Assembly (NCBI RefSeq): GCF_003595215.1
Contig: NZ_QYZP01000001.1
Coordinates: 806,001-870,000 of the forward strand
Direction of reading: 5' to 3'
DNA length: 64,000 nucleotides
From: Nesterenkonia natronophila
GTDB lineage: Bacteria; Actinomycetota; Actinomycetes; Actinomycetales; Micrococcaceae
The notes below the pieces were generated by a model that was not told the DNA's origin, did not search any database, and worked only from the letters and a program-made list of their open reading frames with translations. The position numbers and the translations under genes were made by a program. Positions 17,789-25,642 of this stretch are shown here, in pieces. Positions within the stretch are counted from its first letter, which is position 1. The number at the start of each line of letters is the position of its first letter.

Positions 17789-20700
17789 GTGCCGTAGACC
17801 TGGAAGCGGTGTTAGGCGGCTTGCGCAGTTTTCAGCGTGACGCGGTTGAGCATGTCGATCAGCAGTTTTATGGTCCCCGTGCCGCTGAACACAGCGGAAG
17901 ATTTCTCATCGCCGACGAGACCGGCCTGGGCAAGAGCGTCATCGGCCGAGGGATAGTGGCTGAGACCATCCGCCGCTTGGAAAACGACGACGCGGTGGAA
18001 CGCATCAATATCGTCTACATATGCAGCAATCGTGATCTGGCGAGTCAGAACCTCGGGCGGCTGAATGTGACCGCCCAGAAAGAACTGGCAATGGCCACTC
18101 GGCTCTCGCTGCTTGCCAAGGAATCGTCCAAGCTGAGTCAGCCGCATCTACGCGTGTCCGATGGCGGCGCCAAACCCATCAACCTCATATCGTTCACTCC
18201 GGGCACCTCATTCACCACCGCGAGCTGGCGCCAGGGAAATGCCGAGGAGCGAGCGCTGCTTGTGCTTCTTCTCGACGAGATCCTGCAGCAGACTGCGCAG
18301 CAACGGCATCTGACGCGGATCATGTTTCGCGGCACCGTGAAAACGGTGGAGCGCTTCACCCACCGTCATGTGGAGGGGCTTGCCCGGAGCTTGGGCGCTG
18401 GGATCGACCCGGTGATTAGAGGCACATTCGAGAAGCTGGCTCGCAGCTCCGGTGCCCTGAATGAGTTTCAGCGCCTGCGCGACCTGATCGGTGGCGACCT
18501 CGTTAACGCTGACCAAAACGGTGCGGTCTCGGTCGGGCAGCGCCATTGGGACCAGGTGCAGGACATGATCGGAGGTTTGCGTGCCCTGCTGGCCAAGGCC
18601 GGGGTGGAGACCCTGCGGCCGAGCCTGGTCATTCTGGATGAATTTCAGCGATTTAAGAGTCTTCTGGACCCTGAGCGAGGCGGAGAGTCGGCCGAACTCG
18701 CCGACGCACTCTTCAGCTATCCCGGGGCTAAGGTGCTGCTGCTCTCGGCGACGCCTTATAAGCCGTTCACTCGCGCCGATGAGGACGAGGAGGACCACTA
18801 TGAAGATTTCTTAGCAACCGTCAGTTTTCTGAAGGGTCACCACCGAGAGTCCGTCATTGCGGTTCAAGAGGCTCTGCGTCAATATCGCGAGGCAGTCAGT
18901 ACCGGTCACGGTGCTGAAGACGCCGCTGCTCGCGTCCGGCGGGAGCTTCTCCCTGTGATGAGTAGGTCCGAGCGGCCTAGCGTCATTGACGATCGCAACC
19001 TCATTGAGGTCAAGCGCCTGGAGGTTCCAGTCCCCAGTGCTGACGATCTGAGCGAATGGGTGGCACTTGCGAAGCTCAGCTCTGGTCTGAACGCCGGGGT
19101 CAGCCCTGAGTACTGGAAATCGGTGCCCTATTTTGTGAATTTCATGAACACCTATCGCATCGGTCGCCAGATCTCGGAGATCCCACCGGGACCGACACGG
19201 CAGGCCACAGCTGGCCGCCTGCGGCAGATGCGCTCGCTGAAAGAACCGACCATTCAACGCCGCGCGGCAGTAGACCCAGGCAACGGACCGCTGCGAGCGC
19301 TCTTCACCCAGACACTGGACCTCGGGTGGTGGAAGCTGCTGTGGATGCCGCCCTCGATGCCGTACTTGAAACCCGGACCGATCTACGCCCCATTCTCGGA
19401 TGGCAGTGTGACTAAGCAGGTCCTTTTCTCGGCTTGGTCGGCTGCTCCGACGTCAATCGCAGCAATCATGAGTCACGAAGCAGACCGGCGCATGCTGGGT
19501 GTCAGCCGCCGTGGAAGGGCCCAAGGGACCCCAGAAAGTGTGTCGCAGAGACTCACCTACCAGCAAGGTGATGGACACGGCGCGAGCCTCTCCACTTTGG
19601 CTATCTTCTGGCCCCACCCTCGCCTTCTGGAAAGTACCGACCAGCTGGAAGCAGCTCGATCTCACGGTGGCCCAGTCGACCCCGAAGATCTGTTGGAGCA
19701 ATTGACAAGGATTCTTCCGGACGGCGAGCCTGCGGAACGCGCTTGGCAGGCGTTCTTCAACTATCCCGGCGCATTTTCCGAGCATGCTGCGGACCTTGAT
19801 TTCGCGGAGGAGGAAGACCGCGGTCACACGAGCTTTACCGGGCTCCGCGCAAACATTGACGAGGCTCAGGACTACGCCGGTGGACAGGTGGGCCGCAGCC
19901 TCACCCACCCGGATCTGCCACGCATCGCAGCCTTCTCCCCGGGAAGCGTTGCCTTCAGGGCTGTTTCCACCGTAGCTGGCGATCGGTGTACAGCCCGTGG
20001 AAAGTGGCGGGCCGCCTTTGCCATTTCTGAGGGGCTGCGGGCGTTGTTCAACCGACCGGAGGCCCAGGCTTTGCTGGACCAGCTCGACTCAGACCCTTCA
20101 GCACTGAGACCATATTGGCGCCGTGTGCTCGACTACTGTGCCGATGGAAATTTGCGGGCCGTTCTCGATGAGTACCTCTTCCAACTGTGGTGTGAGACTG
20201 GACAGGCTGAGCTTGACGATGACGCGCTGATCACTATTGGTCGAAAAGTCGCCTTTGCCTTGCGCCTCAGACCAGCGCGCTACGTGGCGCACAAAGCAAA
20301 CATGGAGCGCACTGATCTTCCCATGCAGGCCCGCTTCGCCGTTCGTTATGGAGGAGGGGAGCAGGCCCGCGGGGAGTCAGATGCGAATGTGGCGCGTCAA
20401 TCGGCAGTGCGTGCGGCGTTCAACAGCCCGTTTGCACCGTTCGTGCTGGCGTCGACCAGCGTGGGGCAGGAGGGAATCGATTTCCATTGGTGGAGCCACT
20501 CGGTGGTGCACTGGAATCTTCCGCATAACCCGGTGGACTTCGAGCAGCGGGAGGGTCGGGTGAACCGGTATGGAGGGCACGCGGTACGCAAGAATGTGGG
20601 GCTTGCCCACTGGGGCGACGTGCTCCGATCTGAAGACAAATGCGCGTGGCATGCAGCCTTCACTGCGGCATCTGAAGTGGAGACCGAAGAGGGTGACTTT

Positions 20701-22260
20701 TCCCCGTGGTGGGTCTACCGTGGGCCGGCGCAGATTCAGCGAGTTCTGGTGCAGTATCCGATGAGTCGAGACATTGAGCGCTACGAACAGCTCCGGTCGG
20801 CACTTACCCAGTACCGTCTGACGTTGGGCCAACCTCGCCAGGAAGACATGGTGGATCTGCTGCGGCGCCGGAACGTCGACGCCCGGGACGTGCCCACTAT
20901 AGATCTGCGTCCTCCACGATCGGCCGTGAGGCAGGAGCCCGGCCACAACCCGGGTGAGGACGTCTGGGAGGATGAGCTCATGAGTGAGGACCCAGAAGCG
21001 ATTGAGCAGGACACCATTACTGTCGTCGATGACGGAGACGGGGTGTTGCTTTTGGGGCCAGAGGAGCACCTGTCTGCATTGGATAAGTACGCCGACCTGA
21101 GGCCTCACCGCCCATCGAGCTTCACGCTCTCCCGGGCGGGCAACGCACTGGGAGCTGTGGCAAGGCTGCAGGCAGCCAGTGGGCGATGGCTGAAGATGGA
21201 CAGCGAATCCGCTGCGTTCCTACACAAGCACAGAAAGCTTGTTGTGAACGCGGGGGTCGTCCGCGGGGACAAAGGCCAAATTCTCAAACACCTCAAGTTT
21301 GAGAACGCTGCTCTGCTGACCCCGGCTGCCCCAGCCGCTCTTTCGGCAATGGCGACGCAGGCAGCTCTCGAGGCCGCGTTGAACGACATCAGCCAGTATC
21401 TCGCATCCATTGACGCGAAGCTTGACCAGTTGCTCAAACAGCGCAAAGTCGAGGTGCTCGGTCAGCTGGGCGGCGTCACTCTTGCCATAGATGAGGCGCA
21501 TTCCCTCTACAAACACACCGGAAGGATCTCGGCCGTCACCTGGTCGAAAGTGCAGGCCAACTCACTCGCTCTGCAGACCATGCAGGCGGAGGCTGTCGCC
21601 CAACTTGAGGAGCTGGCTGACAACCTCAAGGAGCAGGTGGGAAACATCGACGGCTCAGCCCAGGTACTGGCAGACGTGCGTGAAGATGCCCCATTTTGGT
21701 TGGGAGTGTTGGCCAGGTGCATGGCATTGCAGGACCGGCAATACATGATCGAACTCGCACGTGTGTCCGATGAGGAACCGGAGCACGTTGAAGCCCACCA
21801 CGAGGGCATCAAATTTGCCCGCTCAGAGCGGGCGCAGAGGATCAGTCAGCGACTGGCTGCCATCAGGAAGTCGGTGGAAGGCTGCGCGGAGTTATCGAAC
21901 CTGGAGCGCGTCACCAGCCCCTTCGATGCCAGACGCATTACTCGTGGGGCGAACGACGTCAACCAGACCATTACAGACTTTGCGGAGAGCGTGGCTCTGG
22001 ATCTCACCGCCCATGACCACCTCGAATCAGTCACGTGGGGTACTGCTGCCAAGGCGGTGATCGGCGATGTCGGCTCGCGTGCTGGTGCCGCGGGTGACCA
22101 CGTGGCCGATCAGGCCAAAGGGATTACCGCCCGGTTGCGAGAACGGCGCGAAACCGCGCTCGAGACAAAGCTCGAGAAACTGCGGAACAAGCGCCGAGAT
22201 AAGTCCGAACCTGCCGCACTGGAAGAGGCGGAGAAGCTTGAGCCATCCGAGCCAGATTGA
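17785..22260 (+). CDS. Large SF2/SNF2-type helicase with C-terminal helical extension, third gene of a putative defence cassette
   Basis: 1,491 residues from ATG 17785 (overlapping the PLD stop). Helicase motifs: Walker A ADETGLGKS at about 44-51, motif II LDEFQ at about 284-288, motif III LLLSATP near 321, and in the second RecA lobe VLASTSVGQEGIDF followed by EQREGRVNRYGG (motif VI) near 920. The DEFQ form and the wide separation of the lobes recall Snf2-like translocases in restriction and defence systems. From about residue 1066 the protein is a different, mostly helical domain (IDAKLDQLLKQRKVEVLGQL and long coiled-coil-like helices), ending in a charged tail. An internal GGGAGG and ATG at 20966-20982 fall at this boundary. 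The helicase probably moves along invading DNA and works with the PLD nuclease. Confidence 0.9.
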   Translation: MSAVDLEAVLGGLRSFQRDAVEHVDQQFYGPRAAEHSGRFLIADETGLGKSVIGRGIVAETIRRLENDDAVERINIVYICSNRDLASQNLGRLNVTAQKELAMATRLSLLAKESSKLSQPHLRVSDGGAKPINLISFTPGTSFTTASWRQGNAEERALLVLLLDEILQQTAQQRHLTRIMFRGTVKTVERFTHRHVEGLARSLGAGIDPVIRGTFEKLARSSGALNEFQRLRDLIGGDLVNADQNGAVSVGQRHWDQVQDMIGGLRALLAKAGVETLRPSLVILDEFQRFKSLLDPERGGESAELADALFSYPGAKVLLLSATPYKPFTRADEDEEDHYEDFLATVSFLKGHHRESVIAVQEALRQYREAVSTGHGAEDAAARVRRELLPVMSRSERPSVIDDRNLIEVKRLEVPVPSADDLSEWVALAKLSSGLNAGVSPEYWKSVPYFVNFMNTYRIGRQISEIPPGPTRQATAGRLRQMRSLKEPTIQRRAAVDPGNGPLRALFTQTLDLGWWKLLWMPPSMPYLKPGPIYAPFSDGSVTKQVLFSAWSAAPTSIAAIMSHEADRRMLGVSRRGRAQGTPESVSQRLTYQQGDGHGASLSTLAIFWPHPRLLESTDQLEAARSHGGPVDPEDLLEQLTRILPDGEPAERAWQAFFNYPGAFSEHAADLDFAEEEDRGHTSFTGLRANIDEAQDYAGGQVGRSLTHPDLPRIAAFSPGSVAFRAVSTVAGDRCTARGKWRAAFAISEGLRALFNRPEAQALLDQLDSDPSALRPYWRRVLDYCADGNLRAVLDEYLFQLWCETGQAELDDDALITIGRKVAFALRLRPARYVAHKANMERTDLPMQARFAVRYGGGEQARGESDANVARQSAVRAAFNSPFAPFVLASTSVGQEGIDFHWWSHSVVHWNLPHNPVDFEQREGRVNRYGGHAVRKNVGLAHWGDVLRSEDKCAWHAAFTAASEVETEEGDFSPWWVYRGPAQIQRVLVQYPMSRDIERYEQLRSALTQYRLTLGQPRQEDMVDLLRRRNVDARDVPTIDLRPPRSAVRQEPGHNPGEDVWEDELMSEDPEAIEQDTITVVDDGDGVLLLGPEEHLSALDKYADLRPHRPSSFTLSRAGNALGAVARLQAASGRWLKMDSESAAFLHKHRKLVVNAGVVRGDKGQILKHLKFENAALLTPAAPAALSAMATQAALEAALNDISQYLASIDAKLDQLLKQRKVEVLGQLGGVTLAIDEAHSLYKHTGRISAVTWSKVQANSLALQTMQAEAVAQLEELADNLKEQVGNIDGSAQVLADVREDAPFWLGVLARCMALQDRQYMIELARVSDEEPEHVEAHHEGIKFARSERAQRISQRLAAIRKSVEGCAELSNLERVTSPFDARRITRGANDVNQTITDFAESVALDLTAHDHLESVTWGTAAKAVIGDVGSRAGAAGDHVADQAKGITARLRERRETALETKLEKLRNKRRDKSEPAALEEAEKLEPSEPD
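20966..20982 (+). promoter_or_regulatory. Possible internal ribosome-binding site and start within the helicase gene
   Basis: GGGAGG at 20966-20971 is followed after 8 bases by an in-frame ATG at 20980. Initiation here would give a separate 426-residue protein identical to the helical C-terminal domain of the helicase. The site falls in an acidic linker between the helicase core and that domain. Such a site can occur by chance in G-rich coding DNA; its position at a domain border is what makes it notable. Confidence 0.35.
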
Positions 22261-22322
22261 GGTAAGTGGTCCGCCAGTTCGTATTCGGGTTTAACAGCCC
22301 AGTGCCCTTCAGGCAGTGCCGA

Positions 22323-23672
22323 TCAGTCGTGGGGGGACTGGCGTCCGAGTTGGGTGAAGGTCCAGCCTGCGTTTTCCCAGTGGTGGGGGTTCAGGACGTT
22401 GCGGGCGTCGATGATGCGTCGGGTGGTGACCTTGTGGTTGAGGTCTTCGGGAGTGAGGGTTTTGAATTCGTCCCATTCGGTGGTGAGGATGACTAGTTCT
22501 GCCCCGGTGACGGCCTCGTTGAGGGTGTCGTTGTAGGTGATGCGGGGGTAGCGTTTGGCGGCGTTGTGGTTGCCTTGGGGGTCATAGATGGCCACGTCGG
22601 CTCCGGCGTTGAACAGTCGGGCGGCCACGTCGAGGCCGGGGGAGTCGCGGACGTCGTCGGAGAGGGGTTTGAAGGTGATCCCGAGGACGGCGATCTTTTT
22701 GCCGATGACGTCTTGGTCGAGGGTGTCGAAGGCCAGGGCGACGGTTTTTTTGCGACGGCGGAGGTTGATTTGGTCGACTTCGTCAAGGAAGCGCATGGAG
22801 TGATCGAGTCCTAGTTCGGCGACCCGGGTTTGGAGGGCGCGGATGTCTTTGGGCAGGCACCCGCCGCCGAAGCCGACTCCGGCGTTGAGGAATTTGCGGC
22901 CAATCCTGGTGTCGTGGCCGATGGCATCAGCCAGGGTGGTGATGTCTCCGCCGACGGTTTCGGTGACTTCGGCGAAGGCGTTGATGAAGCTGATCTTAGT
23001 GGCCAGGAACGCGTTGGCGGCGACTTTGACCAGTTCCGCGGTCTGATAATCGGTGCTGATCCAGGGGGTGTCCCGGTCGAGGGCCTCAGCGTAGACCGAC
23101 CGGAGGGTGTCCTCATCGTGGGTGTTGGTGGTGCCGATGACCAGCCGGTCGGGGGTGAGGGTGTCTTCGACGGCGAAGCCTTCGCGCAGGAACTCTGGGT
23201 TCCATGCCAGGGAGAGGTTGACCTCTGGGTGTTTGGTCTCGGCGATGAGGTCGGCCAGGCGGGCGGCGGTGCCGACGGGCACGGTGGATTTACCCACGAT
23301 CAGGGCGTCTTTAGTGATCGCCCGGGCTAGGTCGGTGGTGGCGGTGTCGACGTAGGTCATATCCGCCCCGGTGCCGCCGCGGACTTGGGGGGTGCCCACG
23401 GCGATGAAGTGGACATCGGCCCAGGCGCCGACTTCATCGAGGTTGGTGGTGAAGCGCAGTTTCCCGCCGGTGACGTGTTTGCGGATCAGCTCAGGCAGTC
23501 CGGGTTCGTGGAAGGGGAGGTCCCCTGCGGAGAGGGAGGTGATCTTCTCAGGGTCGATATCGACCCCGACCACGTTGAACCCCAGTTCGGCCATGCACGC
23601 GGCATGGGTCGCTCCGAGGTACCCGGTACCAATAACACTGACATTCTCCACAGTCGCACTCACGCGGACCAT
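22323..23672 (-). CDS. UDP-glucose 6-dehydrogenase
   Basis: About 449 residues. It oxidises UDP-glucose to UDP-glucuronate with two NAD, supplying uronic acid for wall polymers. The N-terminal Rossmann loop VIGTGYLGATHAACMAELGF, the catalytic-cysteine block GFGGGCLPKDIRAL, the central lysine region ATKISFINAFAE and the C-terminal VLGITFKPLSDDVRDSPGLD are all intact. The start is uncertain: ATG 23672 (with ATG 23675 adjacent) or GTG 23663; none has a good Shine-Dalgarno sequence, and codons further upstream in the frame run through the divergent intergenic region. The gene is convergent with the defence helicase (62 bases apart) and divergent from the NeuB-like gene. UDP-GlcA fits a teichuronic-type polymer. 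Confidence 0.93.
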   Translation of the reverse strand: MVRVSATVENVSVIGTGYLGATHAACMAELGFNVVGVDIDPEKITSLSAGDLPFHEPGLPELIRKHVTGGKLRFTTNLDEVGAWADVHFIAVGTPQVRGGTGADMTYVDTATTDLARAITKDALIVGKSTVPVGTAARLADLIAETKHPEVNLSLAWNPEFLREGFAVEDTLTPDRLVIGTTNTHDEDTLRSVYAEALDRDTPWISTDYQTAELVKVAANAFLATKISFINAFAEVTETVGGDITTLADAIGHDTRIGRKFLNAGVGFGGGCLPKDIRALQTRVAELGLDHSMRFLDEVDQINLRRRKKTVALAFDTLDQDVIGKKIAVLGITFKPLSDDVRDSPGLDVAARLFNAGADVAIYDPQGNHNAAKRYPRITYNDTLNEAVTGAELVILTTEWDEFKTLTPEDLNHKVTTRRIIDARNVLNPHHWENAGWTFTQLGRQSPHD

Positions 23673-23825
23673 CATATGCACATTCCAAGCTGAGTCGCTG
23701 TGATGCACTGACGCACCTCGTGTCGTCCTTCTAACACGTCGGCAAAGAGAGCGGACTACACTGACCATGGCGAAAAAGCCCTCAAACGAGATTCGATGCG
23801 AAGAATAGTGGAGAGCCCACCAGTC

Positions 23826-25400
23826 ATGATGAAGTCGTCCGCGGAAGCTGTTTCCGAACTGGCAGCGTCCACTGCTGCGAAGTACAGCACTGACACCATT
23901 GTGATTCTTGGTAAAGGTCCTTCCGCTGATCAAGTGCACTCCCGCGTTTTCAAAGACGCGGTGGTGATCGGCATCAATGACGCCGAGCGCATCCACCCCA
24001 CCGACATCACCATCTTCTACGAGGACTGGGTGGGGGAGTCGGTTGCTGAGGACGGTCTGCGTTCTAGCGCATATGTCACTTCCACAAGTTTCCGTGCCGC
24101 AGAACGCACGGTTGTCAGACTTCCTTATCTGCCTTTGTCTAACGACGCCGAAGACCAGGTGTTGCTACGTTTTCAGGATCGCAGCGAGGTCGCCATTGAG
24201 GAGGCGATGTTCCTCACAGCGCTTGAGATCGCTCGGGCCGTGGCCGATCACCGTGAGCGTCAGCAGACGGTGTACATGGTCGGCTTCGACTTCACCCCCG
24301 ATGCGGGTCAAGCCCGGGCGGCCTCATCGCAATACAGTCCTGAGCTTTCCTCTCGGCGTCGGGCAGGGATCGAGCTGCAGGAGTACATCCTGCAGAACGC
24401 GCTGTACACGCTGAAGGACACCAACCTCGATGTCCAGCATGTAGGCACCCGGGACTTCTCCCAGCTGACGCCTGAGCTACTAAACGAGCGATTTCATGTT
24501 GCGGTCGAGGTCTCGGACGTCCCGCAGCCGGTGGATTATGAAGATGTTGAGATGCCGCCGGTGGAGGTGACGGCGGAGATCACCACGAACCACTTCGGCG
24601 ACTTGGACCGTTTGGAGAAGCTGGTGCGCGCGGCCCATGCCGCTGGAGCCGACTGGGTCAAGGTGCAGAAGCGTGACGTGGAGACGTTCTACACTCCGGC
24701 GCAGTTGGCTTCCCCTTACAAGTCTCCTTTTGGTGACACCTTCGGTGACTACCGACACCAGCTTGAGCTCGGTAAGGATGGCTTCCAGTTTCTTGACGAG
24801 CTGACGAAGGATCTGGGCATCGGATGGTTTGCGTCTGTGCTAGACAAGCCATCTTTCCAATGGCTGACTAACGAGCTAGACGTGCCTCTGGTCAAGCTGC
24901 CCTCGACCATTTCGGAGAAGAAGGACTACCTGCAGTACGTCGCGGAGAACTACAGCGGCTCTGTGGTCGTCTCGACTGGGATGACGGACAAATCATACGA
25001 AAACTGGTTGCTCGAGACTTTCACCAATCAGGATGCTCTCTATCTGTTGCACTGTAATTCTGCCTACCCGACCCCGGATGAGCACACCAACATCGGCGTG
25101 GTGAGGCACTACGCCCAGCTGTCTATCCAGAAGGGGAACAAGACCGGCCCTAGAATCGTCCCTGGTTACTCCAGCCATGACTACGGTTGGATGGCATCGG
25201 CCCTAGCCGTGGCCGCAGGTGCACAGATGGTAGAGAAGCACGTCAAGCTAGGTAATACCGAGTGGGCTCACTTTGACGCAGTTGCCGTAGATATGACCAC
25301 TACTGCCTTCTCAGAGTATGTGGACGCCGTCCGGCAGGCTCAGCTCCATGTGGGATCCACCCAGAAGAAGATCACCGCCAGTGAGCACCACAAGTACTAA
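23826..25400 (+). CDS. NeuB-family nonulosonate synthase fused to an N-terminal GT42/DUF115-like Rossmann domain
   Basis: 524 residues from ATG 23826, chosen for GGAGAG at 23810-23815; ATG 23796 in frame is an alternative. Residues from about 240 to the end are the NeuB family, which condenses phosphoenolpyruvate with an amino sugar or hexose to give sialic acid, legionaminate, pseudaminate or Kdn: AEITTNHFGDLDRLEKLVRA, ADWVKVQKRDVETFY, LPSTISEKKDYL, YLLHCNSAYPTPDEH, GYSSHDYGW and AGAQMVEKHVKL. The C-terminal SAF antifreeze-like domain common in NeuB is absent. The first ~230 residues contain ILGKGPSADQVHSRVF and VYMVGFDFTPDAG, which resemble the nucleotide-binding and C-terminal strands of GT42 sialyltransferases or DUF115 proteins. 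No CMP-sugar synthetase gene was found in the window. Confidence 0.85.
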   Translation: MMKSSAEAVSELAASTAAKYSTDTIVILGKGPSADQVHSRVFKDAVVIGINDAERIHPTDITIFYEDWVGESVAEDGLRSSAYVTSTSFRAAERTVVRLPYLPLSNDAEDQVLLRFQDRSEVAIEEAMFLTALEIARAVADHRERQQTVYMVGFDFTPDAGQARAASSQYSPELSSRRRAGIELQEYILQNALYTLKDTNLDVQHVGTRDFSQLTPELLNERFHVAVEVSDVPQPVDYEDVEMPPVEVTAEITTNHFGDLDRLEKLVRAAHAAGADWVKVQKRDVETFYTPAQLASPYKSPFGDTFGDYRHQLELGKDGFQFLDELTKDLGIGWFASVLDKPSFQWLTNELDVPLVKLPSTISEKKDYLQYVAENYSGSVVVSTGMTDKSYENWLLETFTNQDALYLLHCNSAYPTPDEHTNIGVVRHYAQLSIQKGNKTGPRIVPGYSSHDYGWMASALAVAAGAQMVEKHVKLGNTEWAHFDAVAVDMTTTAFSEYVDAVRQAQLHVGSTQKKITASEHHKY

Positions 25401-25642
25401 GAGGGCTCCTCTCCCGCGCGATTCGTCAATGTCGTGAGGTTGCGATCGTCTGGTCCAGTTCTGGACGTATCTTGACATCGGCGGCCACGGAGCAAGATCT
25501 ATCACATCAACTGTCTGCAGCGTCCCCTCTCGTGGGCTGTCATGAGTTTCCGGCGGTGTTTTTCCTGTGCGGGAAAGACCCCACTGTTATTCTGACCTGT
25601 GCCGTGAGTGGCGGCACTTGAGACTAGGGGATTCGTAGATTG

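Noticed and set aside
14740-22260. Cassette considered as DISARM or as part of a Dpd (7-deazaguanine) system
   Set aside because: PLD and helicase genes occur in both, but DrmB/DUF1998, a methyltransferase, DpdA transglycosylase and DpdB are all missing, while a DUF6361 gene is present.
22830-23330. Plus-strand open frame opposite the UDP-glucose dehydrogenase gene
   Set aside because: Gly/Asp/Val-rich antisense translation of a well-conserved enzyme, without ribosome-binding site.
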